Below, in pieces: positions 1 to 8,962 of a stretch of 64,000 bases of DNA. The notes under the pieces are model-generated. The model was not told the DNA's origin. It did no database searches and saw only the letters and a program-made list of their open reading frames with translations. This DNA comes from Billgrantia aerodenitrificans (GTDB lineage Bacteria; Pseudomonadota; Gammaproteobacteria; Pseudomonadales; Halomonadaceae). The position numbers and the translations under genes are program-made. The stretch is taken from positions 42,218 through 106,217 of the forward strand of contig NZ_JABFTV010000014.1 of assembly GCF_021404405.1 (NCBI RefSeq), written 5' to 3'. Within the stretch, counting starts at the first letter, position 1, and each line of letters begins with the position of its first letter.

Positions 1-1
1 A

Positions 2-265
2 CCCATCGCGACGGCTGCCGCCATCATCGATGCCAACATGAAGGCCGGACGCATCCCCGACGATGGCTTCCTGCTGCTGGCTTCGACGCCCTACGAGGCG
101 ATCGGCGTGGATCGCGCCCGCGCCGAGCTAAAGTCGCGCTTCCTGTCGGAGTTCGCCGCTCGGGTCATTTCCCGGGAACATCCGCGGCTGGCCGCCAGCA
201 TGCTGTCGCGAACCGCGGTGGTGCATTGGCCTAGCCGCCGACTGGAACTCCTGACACAGGCGTGA
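2..265 (+). CDS. C-terminal part of an unidentified protein (truncated by window edge)
   Basis: An open frame runs from the first complete codon at base 2 to a TGA at 263-265, giving the last 87 residues of a protein whose start lies outside the window. An internal ATG at 38 exists, but the frame stays open and protein-like (PIATAAAIIDAN) before it, so a gene truncated at the edge is more likely. The piece is mixed alpha/beta in character with no membrane segment or motif I recognise. It ends 4 bases before the ATG of the YdcF-family gene, so the two are probably co-transcribed. I do not assign a function. Confidence 0.6.
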   Translation, partial: PIATAAAIIDANMKAGRIPDDGFLLLASTPYEAIGVDRARAELKSRFLSEFAARVISREHPRLAASMLSRTAVVHWPSRRLELLTQA

Positions 266-269
266 TCGC

Positions 270-1019
270 ATGAGCGAGCTCAAGATTCTACTGCTGCCCC
301 CGACGCTCAACGCGCTGCTCATCCTGCTGGGCCTCGCGCTCGGCATCCGGCGCTTATCTGGCGCTCTGCTGGTCACGCTGGGGCTGGCCAGCCTGCTGCT
401 GCTGGCCACGCCCATGGCCAGTCACGCTCTGCGTCAGGGGCTCGAGCCCTACTCGCCGCCTTCGCCAAGCCAGTTGGAGACTGCCGAGGCCATCGTCATT
501 CTGGGCGGTGGGCGCGACTATGAGGCCCCCGAATTCGGCTGGGGCGATGCACCGGCCAACCCCACCTGGCGCCGCCTGGCTTACGGCGCCCATCTGCACC
601 GCCAGAGCGAACTGCCAATTCTGGTCAGTGGCGGTCGCGTGCATGGCGAACACAGTGCCGAAGCGAGCCTGATGGCAGCCGCCCTGCGCGACGTGTTCGA
701 TGTGCCTGTGCGCTGGCTGGAGGGCGCCAGCCGCAACACCGCCGAGAATGCGCGCTTGAGCGCCGAGATGCTGCGCGCCGATGGCATCGCCCGGGTGGCG
801 CTGGTCTCACAGGCCTGGCACTTGCCGCGTGCCGTGGCGGAGTTCGAGGCCCAGGACCTGAGCGTAGTACCGGCGCCCACCGAGTTCACCAGCCCCCCGC
901 CCGAGGGGCTTGTCGCCTGGCTGCCCCGAGCCTACCACCTCAATCAGAGTACCCGGGCGCTGCACGAGTGGCTGGGGCGCGGCGAACAGGCAGTGCGCAG
1001 GCAGCTGCTGCGGCGCTGA
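270..1019 (+). CDS. YdcF/SanA/ElyC-family (DUF218) membrane protein
   Basis: This 249-residue protein has two hydrophobic N-terminal segments (about residues 5-25 and 30-50), then a DUF218 domain. The domain starts with the beta-strand and glycine loop AIVILGGG near residue 75. It continues with LPILVSGG near 115, the conserved region SRNTAENA near 155 and VALVSQAWHLPRA near 175. That order is typical of the ElyC/SanA/YdcF family, whose E. coli members act in envelope integrity or have unknown substrates. The DUF218 domain is predicted to sit next to the inner membrane. The gene follows the truncated upstream gene by 4 bases. The family call is firm; the molecular role is unknown. Confidence 0.85.
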   Translation: MSELKILLLPPTLNALLILLGLALGIRRLSGALLVTLGLASLLLLATPMASHALRQGLEPYSPPSPSQLETAEAIVILGGGRDYEAPEFGWGDAPANPTWRRLAYGAHLHRQSELPILVSGGRVHGEHSAEASLMAAALRDVFDVPVRWLEGASRNTAENARLSAEMLRADGIARVALVSQAWHLPRAVAEFEAQDLSVVPAPTEFTSPPPEGLVAWLPRAYHLNQSTRALHEWLGRGEQAVRRQLLRR

Positions 1020-1032
1020 GGGCCCTATCGGC

Positions 1033-1965
1033 TCAGGCCGTCTCCGGTACTTGGTCTAACTCCGGCATGCCATCGGCCAGGGGCCGGGGCATCGCCTCCT
1101 CCCACGGGCGCAGAGGGGCGGCAAGCTGAGCGGGCCAGTCGCGATCGTTGGCCACCTGGGCGCTTTCGCGGCTACGTTCCAGGGCCGACAGATCGAGTTC
1201 GTGGCAGGCCCAGAGCGTCTCGCCGTGGGTGGCGGCCAGTACCCCATCGGCGGGGAAACCGTGATCCATGGGTGCGTAGAGGGTCGCCTCGCCAGTGTTG
1301 ACGTCCAGCGCCGGGCTCCAGGCCGCCTCGCCCGCCGTGACCGCCTGGGCCACGAAGAAACGGTTCTCCAGCGCCCGGGCCAGACAACCCACCCGCACCC
1401 GGGTCGCACCGGCCGCGGTGTCGGTGCAGCTCGGCACCAACAGCAGGCGCACTCCGGCCTCGTACTGGGCCCGCACCGGCAGCGGAAACTCCACGTCATA
1501 GCAGACCGCGATCCCCACCCGGTGACCATTGCAGTCGAACCCGTGCAGCGCATCGCCCGGCTCGATCACGCCGCTGGACTTCTCGTAGCCGGTGAGCTGC
1601 AGCTTGTCCTGCCAGCCGTGCAGGCCGTCCGGGGCAAACCAGTCGGCGCGGTTACGGTAGCGGCCTTCACTCACCTCAAGCAGGAAGCTGCCCGGCACGA
1701 TATGGAGATCGAGCTCTCGTGCCAGGCGGCGGTAGAGGTCGCACCAGGCCTGACGCAGCGGCTGTAGCGCTGCCAGGGAGGCGTGCAGGTCGCTGCGCAC
1801 CTCGGTGGCGAAACCGGCAGCGAGTTCCAGGCTCAGGTACTCTGGAAGCACCGCGATGCGGGCACCCAGCGCCTTGGCCTCGGCCAGACAGGCCGCCTGG
1901 CGACGGGCGAAGGCGTCGAAGTCCGCTGGCATGCCGATCGGATACTTGGCTACCGCTACCCGCAT
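1033..1965 (-). CDS. carbon-nitrogen hydrolase (nitrilase superfamily)
   Basis: The protein has 310 residues when started at the ATG at 1965, which overlaps the stop of the upstream NTF2-like gene as TGATG, a typical coupled arrangement. A longer frame to 1995 adds only ten low-complexity residues. The three catalytic residues of the nitrilase fold are visible: Glu42 in AVLPEYLSLE, Lys121 in WQDKLQLTGYEK and Cys155 in GIAVCYDVEFP. These enzymes hydrolyse amides or nitriles through a Cys-Glu-Lys triad in the cytoplasm. The substrate cannot be read from sequence. Pairing with an NTF2/SnoaL-like protein suggests a small catabolic or detoxifying unit, which is inference. Confidence 0.88.
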   Translation of the reverse strand: MRVAVAKYPIGMPADFDAFARRQAACLAEAKALGARIAVLPEYLSLELAAGFATEVRSDLHASLAALQPLRQAWCDLYRRLARELDLHIVPGSFLLEVSEGRYRNRADWFAPDGLHGWQDKLQLTGYEKSSGVIEPGDALHGFDCNGHRVGIAVCYDVEFPLPVRAQYEAGVRLLLVPSCTDTAAGATRVRVGCLARALENRFFVAQAVTAGEAAWSPALDVNTGEATLYAPMDHGFPADGVLAATHGETLWACHELDLSALERSRESAQVANDRDWPAQLAAPLRPWEEAMPRPLADGMPELDQVPETA

Positions 1966-2375
1966 CACGCCTCGGCTCCCACCTGGCGCAGCCACTCCTG
2001 CAGGTTGTAGTAATTGGTAACCCGAGTGATCTTGCCGTCGCGTACCTCGAAGAAGGCACCGCCCGGCAGCACGTAGCGCTGGCCCTGAGCCGGCGGCAGC
2101 CCTTCATCGGTGGCGCGGTACTCGCCGTGCACCACGTATTCGGCGGCCGCCCGCGCGCCGTCGGGCGTGGCCATAACGACGACATCTTCGAGGCGTTCCA
2201 CATAGCTGCGGTCCATGCGCGCCAGGAAGGCACGGAAGGTCTCGCGACCGCACTCCCGCTCACCCTGGTTGAGATCATGCACCACCGCCTCGTCGAGGCA
2301 GGCCAGCATTGCCTCCCAGTCGCCGCGGTTGAAGGCCGCGTAGTATTGCTGAATCAGTTGCACGCTGTCGGACAT
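1965..2375 (-). CDS. NTF2-like / ketosteroid-isomerase-related protein
   Basis: This 136-residue protein has the pattern of the SnoaL/NTF2 fold. An N-terminal helix region (VQLIQQYYAAFNRGDWEAM) precedes a beta-rich half ending in GGAFFEVRDGKITRVTNYYN, typical of nuclear transport factor 2-family proteins annotated as ketosteroid isomerase-related. The cone-shaped fold often binds small hydrophobic ligands; no specific reaction can be inferred. An AGGAGAG ribosome site lies 5 bases before the ATG. The stop overlaps the start of the downstream carbon-nitrogen hydrolase (TGATG), so the two products are made together. Confidence 0.8.
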   Translation of the reverse strand: MSDSVQLIQQYYAAFNRGDWEAMLACLDEAVVHDLNQGERECGRETFRAFLARMDRSYVERLEDVVVMATPDGARAAAEYVVHGEYRATDEGLPPAQGQRYVLPGGAFFEVRDGKITRVTNYYNLQEWLRQVGAEA

Positions 2376-2506
2376 GGTCTCTCCTGCAAATCACCGGTGG
2401 TTCGAAAGGCGCCAGTGTAGCCAGAGTGGCGCTTTCGGAACACCACGTGCCCGACACGAGACTATTGCTCCACGACAGTAATCGAAAGGTTCTCAGGCCC
2501 CCTGCC

Positions 2507-2558
2507 CAGAAACAGCCCCTTCTCAGAAACAGCCCCTTCTCAGAAATAGCCCCCTTCT
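2507..2558. repeat. three tandem 17-18 bp units reaching the ArsA-like stop codon
   Basis: The unit CAGAAACAGCCCCTTCT occurs at 2507-2523 and 2524-2540, and a variant with one substitution and one extra C at 2541-2558. The next unit begins (CAGAA) at 2559, inside the last codons of the minus-strand ATPase gene. Read on the minus strand, each junction is the small palindrome TTCTGAGAA, whose TGA is the gene's stop codon in the copy closest to the gene. The array therefore looks like a duplication of the stop-codon neighbourhood. Function is unknown. Confidence 0.8.
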
Positions 2559-3565
2559 CAGAACCCGATCGCTTCCAGCCGATCGGCCAGTTCCTCGAGG
2601 GTGGCCAGGCCCTGTACGTCGGTGGGCAGCCAGGGCAACCGGGGGCGCGGAAGATGGCCCAGCTCGGCGTCGATACGCGCCAGATAGCTGGCCTCCTGTG
2701 TACGGCGAGCACGCAGGAAGTCGCCATCGGCCTCATCGGGGATCACCCGGTTGACCAGCGTGCCAGCCACCGGGATCTTCACCGCCTCGAGTGCCGCCAC
2801 GGCGCGGGCGGTCTCGAGGATCGGCAGCCGCTCCGGGGTCAGCACGAAGAGAAAGCCGGTGCGCTCGGGATCCTCCACCCGACGCCGCGCCTGGTGGAAG
2901 AGCCGGCGCCGTTCGATCAGGGTGCGTGCCACGTCCCGGGTGCGCTCGTCGAGCTCGCTGAGCGGGTCCTCCTGTGGGTCGTCGAAGGGGGTGGCCACGT
3001 CGCGTCCGCGCTTGGGGGTCAGATGCGACAGCACCTTGCCCAACTCTTCGGACTTGCGATTATGGGCCAGCAGGCCGTCGGTCCAGGCCGCCATTGCCTC
3101 GGGCAGGCTGAGCAGGCGCAGTGTATGGCCGGTAGGGGCCGTGTCGAAGATGATCAGGTCGTGCTCGGGATCCTCGGCGGTGATGAGCCGCGAGAGCCGC
3201 TCCAGCAGCGCCGCCTCCTGGGTCCCGGGCGACTGGCGGGTCAGCCGCATCTGGCGCTCCAGCTCCGCCATCATCTGCGGTGCCGCGAAGCGACGCATCT
3301 GCTCGGTGACCCGCGCCAGATGCGCCTCCACCTCGGCATCCGGGTCGATCTCCATGGCATCGAGGTTGGGCAGCAGGCGCCGCGGCACGTCGCCCAGCTC
3401 ACGGTCGAAGACGTCGCCCAGACTATGGGCCGGATCGGTGGAAACCACCAGCACGCGCCGCTCCCGTCGCGCCGCCAGTACCGCCAGCGATGCAGCCACG
3501 GTGGTCTTGCCCACGCCCCCCTTGCCGCCTACCCAGAGCAGGCGTTTATCAAGTAAATCCTTCAT
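2558..3565 (-). CDS. ArsA/Get3-type ATPase, cysteine-free
   Basis: This 335-residue single-module ATPase carries a deviant Walker A, GGKGGVGKTT at residues 13-22, with signature lysine 15. The switch I segment STDPAHSLGD spans 42-51 and the ArsA/Get3 switch II DTAPTGHT spans 141-148. Family members are cytoplasmic dimeric ATPases that drive arsenite efflux (ArsA) or deliver tail-anchored membrane proteins (Get3). The protein contains no cysteine, so the arsenite-binding thiols of ArsA and the CxxC of Get3 are both missing, and an arsenic role is unlikely. It is third in an operon after cstA and the CC-tail protein, 36 bases downstream of the latter. A role in folding, targeting or controlling the CstA transporter is a reasonable guess, not shown. 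Confidence 0.88.
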   Translation of the reverse strand: MKDLLDKRLLWVGGKGGVGKTTVAASLAVLAARRERRVLVVSTDPAHSLGDVFDRELGDVPRRLLPNLDAMEIDPDAEVEAHLARVTEQMRRFAAPQMMAELERQMRLTRQSPGTQEAALLERLSRLITAEDPEHDLIIFDTAPTGHTLRLLSLPEAMAAWTDGLLAHNRKSEELGKVLSHLTPKRGRDVATPFDDPQEDPLSELDERTRDVARTLIERRRLFHQARRRVEDPERTGFLFVLTPERLPILETARAVAALEAVKIPVAGTLVNRVIPDEADGDFLRARRTQEASYLARIDAELGHLPRPRLPWLPTDVQGLATLEELADRLEAIGF

Positions 3566-3601
3566 ACAGAATCCTACGTGTCGAGCGTCCTGCCAGGATT
3601 C

Positions 3602-3904
3602 TCAACAGCATTTGAAGTGATCCAATGGCGACCTCTCCATGCCCATACGCTTGTGCCAGTCATGGAAGCGCTCCAGCAGCAGTGGCTGCAGCTCGAGGGT
3701 GTAATAGGCGGCCGGGTTGGGCACGCCCATCATTTCCGAGAAGACCAGCAGCATGAACAGGTCGTCCTCGTCACGGCGGGCCCGGGCGATGGCCCCGCGA
3801 TAGCGCGAGGAGTAGACCTCCTCGGCGAAGAAACGGGCCTGGCTGAGCCAGGCCCGAATCCTTTCGAGACGAGGATCATGCGAATCGTCATGATCGTCGT
3901 GCAT
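3602..3904 (-). CDS. small 'cory-CC-star' type protein ending in Cys-Cys
   Basis: This 100-residue protein begins with an Asp/His-rich stretch (HDDHDDSHD) and continues as a soluble, helix-forming segment with a conserved-looking core (DLFMLLVFSEMMGVPNP). It finishes with Phe-Lys-Cys-Cys directly before the stop. A tail of two cysteines at the very end is the hallmark of small proteins I recall being named cory-CC-star, which occur beside ArsA-like ATPases. A strong GGAGG lies 5 bases before the ATG. The gene lies 15 bases after cstA and 36 bases before the ArsA-like gene, so the three form one operon. The two terminal cysteines could bind metal, form a disulfide or be a recognition tail. Function is unknown. 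Confidence 0.8.
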   Translation of the reverse strand: MHDDHDDSHDPRLERIRAWLSQARFFAEEVYSSRYRGAIARARRDEDDLFMLLVFSEMMGVPNPAAYYTLELQPLLLERFHDWHKRMGMERSPLDHFKCC

Positions 3905-3919
3905 GTCGTCCTCCGCGGT

Positions 3920-5596
3920 TCACTCCTGCTGCTCGGCCATCTCCGCCCTGGAGCGCTTGAGCGCCGAGGCGCACTCCATGGCGACCAGGATCGCCGCAAT
4001 CAGCACCACGATGTCGAGGATCAGCAGGAAGTAGTTGCCCTGTGCGAAGAAGGCGCGCAGCTGAATCAGCAGTGCGGCAATGGTCATCACCAGCAGGAAG
4101 CACAGCGGCACCAGGGTGTACCACATGGGACGCCGCAGGCGAACCAGCATCACCGTGATGACCAGCAGCGTCAGGCCGGCCAGCAGTTGGTTGGTGGTAC
4201 CGAACAGCGGCCAGATGATCATGCCTCCGGTACCGTCCGCCCCGCCCGCACCGAAGGCCAGCAGCAGACAGCTACCCACCGCCAGCAACGTCGCCGGGGC
4301 GCTCTTCTTCATCCACGGCTGGTTATAGATGTCGCCCCACTCCTGGAAGATATAGCGCTGCAGACGCAGGCCGGTGTCCATGGTGGTACCGGCAAACAGT
4401 GCCGCCATGACCGTTAGCAGCGTGGCCGCAGTCACTTCGTTGAGGCCCAGCCCGTTGTGAATCATGTAGGCGCCGCCCTCGACGAAGGCATTGACACCGC
4501 CTTGGCCGAAGGCGGTATACATGGCCTGCCAATCGGCGAAGGTGGCGAAACCGGCGGTAGCGGCAAGAATGGCGGCCAGCGCCAGCATGCCCTCGCCCAC
4601 GGCACCGAAGTAGCCGACGAAACGGGCGTCGGTTTCCTTGTTGAGCTGCTTGGATGTGGTGCCGGAAGAGACCAGGCCATGGAAACCCGATATGGCGCCA
4701 CAGGCGATGGTGACGAACAGCAGCGGTATCATCGAAGGTGTTCCCGCCGGCACGTCCGGGTTGATAGCGGGCGCCACCAGGGTCGGATTGAGGAACAGAA
4801 TCGCGCCATAGAGCACGATCAGACCGATGAAGAGCTGCAAGCCGTTGATGTAGTCGCGGGGCTGGAGCAGCACCCACACCGGCAACAGCGAGGCAATCGC
4901 CGCGTAGCCGAACAGGATCAGGATCCATACGGCGTTACCGGAAAGCGCCCCCACCTCGGCAGGCATCTGTACCGGCACCGCAGGGCCGATGAAGATCAGC
5001 ACGTAGAGCGCAACGACCCCGAGTATGGAGACGACCGGCAGACTGAGGATGCGCCGATAGATCAGCTGACCGATGATCAGCGCCACCAGGATCGCGCCCC
5101 ATACCGGTACCACTGCCGTGGAGAAATTCATCATCAAGCCGGCGATGACCACGGCGAATACCGCGTTCACCATCAGCAATACGAGGAAGATGACGATCAT
5201 GAAGATGCTGCGGGCGCGCTTGCCGACCACATCGCCGGTCAGGGCGCCGACGGATTTGGCCTTGTTGCGCACGCTGGCCCAGATCGCGCCGAAATCGTGC
5301 ACCCCGGCAAAGAAGATGGTGCCCAGCACGACCCACAGAAAGGCCGGCAGCCAGCCCCAGATGACCGCAATCGCAGGCCCGACGATGGGCGCGGCACCGG
5401 CCACCGAGGTGAAATGATGACCCCAGAGGATGAATCGATTGGTGGGGACGAAATCCACCCCGTCTTCGTATTCGTGAGCAGGCGTCTTGAAGTCGGGATC
5501 GAGACGATAGATCTTGGTGGCAATGAAGCGTGAGTAGAGGAAGTACCCCGCTGCCATTCCGCCTAGACCCAGGATCAGCAGAACGATAGCACTCAT
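3920..5596 (-). CDS. cstA: CstA-family carbon-starvation / pyruvate-type transporter
   Basis: This 558-residue polytopic membrane protein has about 15 hydrophobic segments. It carries the CstA family block GHHFTSVAGAAPIVGPA near residue 58 and FAGVHDFGAIWASVRNKAKS near residue 96. E. coli relatives CstA and BtsT import peptides or pyruvate, so organic-acid uptake is likely. It is shorter than E. coli CstA (about 700 residues) and belongs to a shorter branch of the family. The start at 5596 has an AAGGAG site 9 bases upstream. It is the first gene of an operon with the CC-tail protein and the ArsA-like ATPase. The 286-base upstream region carries an inverted repeat that could be an operator. 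Confidence 0.9.
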   Translation of the reverse strand: MSAIVLLILGLGGMAAGYFLYSRFIATKIYRLDPDFKTPAHEYEDGVDFVPTNRFILWGHHFTSVAGAAPIVGPAIAVIWGWLPAFLWVVLGTIFFAGVHDFGAIWASVRNKAKSVGALTGDVVGKRARSIFMIVIFLVLLMVNAVFAVVIAGLMMNFSTAVVPVWGAILVALIIGQLIYRRILSLPVVSILGVVALYVLIFIGPAVPVQMPAEVGALSGNAVWILILFGYAAIASLLPVWVLLQPRDYINGLQLFIGLIVLYGAILFLNPTLVAPAINPDVPAGTPSMIPLLFVTIACGAISGFHGLVSSGTTSKQLNKETDARFVGYFGAVGEGMLALAAILAATAGFATFADWQAMYTAFGQGGVNAFVEGGAYMIHNGLGLNEVTAATLLTVMAALFAGTTMDTGLRLQRYIFQEWGDIYNQPWMKKSAPATLLAVGSCLLLAFGAGGADGTGGMIIWPLFGTTNQLLAGLTLLVITVMLVRLRRPMWYTLVPLCFLLVMTIAALLIQLRAFFAQGNYFLLILDIVVLIAAILVAMECASALKRSRAEMAEQQE

Positions 5597-5670
5597 TCCG
5601 ATCGGCTCCTTTTTGAGGAAGGTTCTTTTTCTTTCTTGTTGCCTCGCATGTTTCGCGATTCATGAAACAG

Positions 5671-5690
5671 TTCAGCACATGTGCGCTGAA
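5671..5690. promoter_or_regulatory. possible operator: inverted repeat upstream of cstA
   Basis: TTCAGC at 5671-5676 is repeated in inverted orientation as GCTGAA at 5685-5690 around an 8-base centre. It lies about 75 bases before the cstA start in the divergent region. Position and symmetry fit a regulator site, but no regulator is known and a 6-base arm can arise by chance. Confidence 0.25.
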
Positions 5691-5882
5691 TGGATAAGGA
5701 TGAGCAGAGCGAGCCGACAAGTCCACTTTCAGGCCTGAATCAGTCCATTTTCTTACCCTAAAGTCGTAGCAAACGGGCGCAGCGGACATGACCGTAAGCC
5801 GGGATCATCAACTTGATCCAAGGTCGTACAGCTTCATGCGATGGTGCGCGTTACGCTGCCAGGAAAGTCCCGACGTAAAGCG

Positions 5883-6179
5883 ATGAGACCCATGTCAGAA
5901 AGCCTGCTCCAACTCGCCATGGCCGGTGCCTTCGGTGCCTTCATCGGTCTGCTGTTTCGGGTCACCCGCCGTCCTGGTCAGGCGCGCGCCTTCACTTTCT
6001 CCCTGGTGGGGCTGGTTGCTGGCATCACCGCCTACCTGATCTTCCATGTCCTGACCCGCACCACCGGCGCCCCGCCCTGGCTGCTGCCGGTGCTGGTGCT
6101 GGTGCAGGTGTGGCTGTGGCTCGGCCCCCTGGGACCGAAATTCCGTCATCTCGGAAAGGATAGCGACGAGCCCCGCTGA
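5883..6179 (+). CDS. small membrane protein of unknown function
   Basis: From the ATG at 5883 the product has 98 residues. It shows three hydrophobic stretches: about 8-24 (LAMAGAFGAFIGLLF), 36-54 (FSLVGLVAGITAYLIF) and 62-80 (LLPVLVLVQVWLWLGPL). The tail is short and charged. Start choice is uncertain: ATGs at 5841 and 5895 are also in frame and none has a good ribosome site. The residues encoded between 5841 and 5882 look non-membrane and Arg-rich, so a later start is favoured. It is divergent from cstA and about 150 bases before the response-regulator operon. I recognise no family. Confidence 0.5.
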   Translation: MRPMSESLLQLAMAGAFGAFIGLLFRVTRRPGQARAFTFSLVGLVAGITAYLIFHVLTRTTGAPPWLLPVLVLVQVWLWLGPLGPKFRHLGKDSDEPR

Positions 6180-6326
6180 AGAGGCTCGCCCTCGCTCCTG
6201 CCCGGCTGCCTGACATCCCTTTCCCGGCAATACCGAACGCCTTCTGCCAAGGTCGTCTTTGCTGCCCTCGGTATGCGCACTAGACTGGTGATTAACAAGA
6301 CATAAATACGTTCCAAGGAGTGATGA

Positions 6327-6697
<371 letters not shown>

Positions 6698-6698
<1 letters not shown>

Positions 6699-8761
6699 TG
6701 AAGGGCGGCAAGCTGCCCAAGCGTCAGCGCCTGATCGGCCTGTGGCTGTTGCTCAGCGGCATCAGCCTGCTGGGTGGGGCCATCTTCGCCGCCTGGCTGG
6801 ATAGTCTGTTTCAGCCTGAGGGACTGGCCCGGCTGGTGCTGTGGCTGGGCTGCTTCTCCGGCGGTGGCACCATCTTCCTGGTGGGGCTGCTGTTGGAGCG
6901 CATGCTGTTCACCCCGCTGCGCCATCTGCAGGTCCAACTGGCGCGCCTGGTAGCCAACCCGGACGCCCGCGAGGACTACCCGCCGGAAGGCTGGCTGCGC
7001 GGCCTGGGGCCCGACCTGATGCGGGTGCGCGAAGCCTGGCGCAGCGACCGGACGCGTCTCGCCACGGCCCATGCCGAAGGCGCACGCAGCGCCGCTCGTA
7101 TACGTCAGGAGTTGGAAACGCTGCTGCAGGTGCTCGACACCCCCCTGCTGCTGTGCGATCACCATCGTCGCCTGCTGCTCTTCAACCAGGCGGCCGAGGC
7201 CTTGTTCGCAGGGCACCCCGGACTTGGCCTGGGCAAGCGGCTCGATGCGCTGCTGCCGGTGTCGAGCCTGCAGGATTCTCTCGCCCAGCTACCCGACGAC
7301 GGCTCGCCGCGGGAACTGCTGATGCCGTGCAGCGAGCGCTGGCTGCATGTCGCCATGCGCCGCGTCCCGCAGAGCAACGGCGAGACACTGCTGACTCTCA
7401 CCGATGCCACCGCTGCCTGGACCAGTGAAATGGGTGCCCGTGCCGGCCTGGCGGAGCACATGGCACCGCTGCGCCGCCACGGCGCCAGCCTGGCCAGTGC
7501 CGCCGAAGCGCTGAGCAGTGTGCGTCATGCCAGGCACATCGACGAGACACTGCGTCAGCGCCTCGAAGCGGTCATCGAGGAAGAGAGCCTCGCCCTCGGC
7601 CAGGAGATCGAGAACCTCGGCCGCCTGATCGACGACATGCAGCAACAGGGAGAGCGCCTGGTACCGCTGTGGTCCAACGATTTGTGGCAATCGCTCAACG
7701 AGCGGCTCGGCGACAATCCCATCGAAGTGCTGCCCATCGGTATGCCGGCCTGGTTCAAGGGCGACGCCCCGGCGCTGCTGGTCATGCTCGAGTCCCTGCT
7801 GGAGCGCTTGAGCGAGCATACCGGTACCACCGACTTCGAAGCCGAAATGCTGCTCGGCAACCGTCGTGTCTATCTCGACCTGATCTGGCCCGGACGCCCG
7901 CTGTCGCAGCGCGAGCTGTCGGTCTGGTGCTCTCAGCGCCTGGAGACGCTGCCGCTCTCGCCGAGGGTCGGCGACCTGCTGCGCCAGCACGCCAGCGATG
8001 CCTGGAGCCTGGCGGACCCTGACGGCAAGCATGCCCGGCTACGGCTGCCACTGCCGGCGATGGAGCGCGTCGGCGCCCCACCCAGCCAGTTGCCGCCGCG
8101 GCCGGAGTTCCATGACTTTGGTATTGCCGACCTGCCGCCGCCAGATGCCGAACTGGCACGCCGCACTCTGCGCACGCTTGAAATCGTCGCCTTCGATACC
8201 GAAACCACCGGCCTCGAGCTGCGCCGGGGCGACACCGTGATCAGCATCGGCGCCTGCCGCATCGTCAACGCGCGACTGCTGGCCAGCGACATCTTCGACG
8301 TACGCGTCGACCCCGGCAAGCCGATCCCACCCGCCAGTACGGCAATACACGGCATCACCGACGACGACGTGGCGGGCGCTCCGCCGCTGCCGGTCGTACT
8401 GCCCCGCTTTCGCGACTACATCGGCGATGCCGTGATTCTGGCCCACAATGCCGCCTTCGATCTGCTGGCCCTGCAATCGCCAGGCAGCGGTGCCGCGCTC
8501 GAGATGCCGGTGCTCGATACCCTGCTGCTCTCGCGGGCGCTGGACGAAAGCCTGGACGGGCACGACCTGGACACCCTGGCCGAACGCTACGACCTTAGCT
8601 TCCCGCCGGGCACGCGCCATACGGCCCTCGGTGATGCTCGCGTGACGGCCGAGCTGTGGCTTGCGCTGCTGCCGCGGCTGGAGGCGCGTGGCATCGATAC
8701 CCTGGAGCAAGTACTGGCACTGCAGGCCACCGCCTTCGACAAGGAGGACGCATGCACATAG
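6698..8761 (+). CDS. membrane PAS-like sensor fused to a DnaQ-type 3'-5' exonuclease
   Basis: The protein has 687 residues. Two hydrophobic segments (about 9-31 and 43-68) open it, followed by a linker helix. A PAS-like region at about 140-250 contains LDTPLLLCDHHRRLLLFNQA. A helical region runs to about 470, and a complete DEDDh exonuclease domain occupies about 490-675. The exonuclease motifs are AFDTETTGLEL (Exo I), LAHNAAFD (Exo II) and HTALGDA (Exo III, with catalytic His and Asp). Exonucleases of this class degrade single-stranded DNA or RNA ends. It is translationally coupled to the receiver before it and overlaps the small membrane gene after it by 10 bases. Similar exonuclease genes occur near acetate-responsive SLC5-kinase systems in other gammaproteobacteria (from memory), where their role is unexplained. 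Confidence 0.85.
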
Positions 8762-8958
8762 ACTCCTCCACCCCGCGGGCCCGGCTGATGGCGCTGATCG
8801 GCCTGGCGCTATTGCTCTTTTCGCCACCGCTGGTGCTGATCTTCGACCGCTCTCCTGCTGCCACCCTGTCGTGGCTGCCTCTCTATATTTTCGTGGCCTG
8901 GCTGCTGGTGATTGCCCTGGCTGCCTGGCTGATGGAGCATCGTCGGGAGGACGACTGA
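8752..8958 (+). CDS. 68-residue membrane protein in the symporter-kinase operon
   Basis: The ATG at 8752 follows AAGGAGGA by 4 bases and overlaps the end of the exonuclease gene by 10 bases; the frame ends at 8958, 4 bases before the symporter-kinase start. The product has two transmembrane segments (about 13-31 and 41-60) and a charged tail ending HRREDD. Small two-helix proteins often accompany sodium/solute symporters as accessory subunits, so a partner role for the kinase's symporter domain is plausible. The sequence itself is not diagnostic. Confidence 0.75.
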   Translation: MHIDSSTPRARLMALIGLALLLFSPPLVLIFDRSPAATLSWLPLYIFVAWLLVIALAAWLMEHRREDD

Positions 8959-8962
8959 CACG

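Noticed and set aside
2507..2558. Short repeats as a CRISPR array
   Set aside because: Units are directly adjacent with no spacers and far too short.
2558..3565. ArsA gene as an arsenic-resistance determinant
   Set aside because: No cysteines, only one ATPase module, and no arsB, arsC, arsD or arsR nearby.
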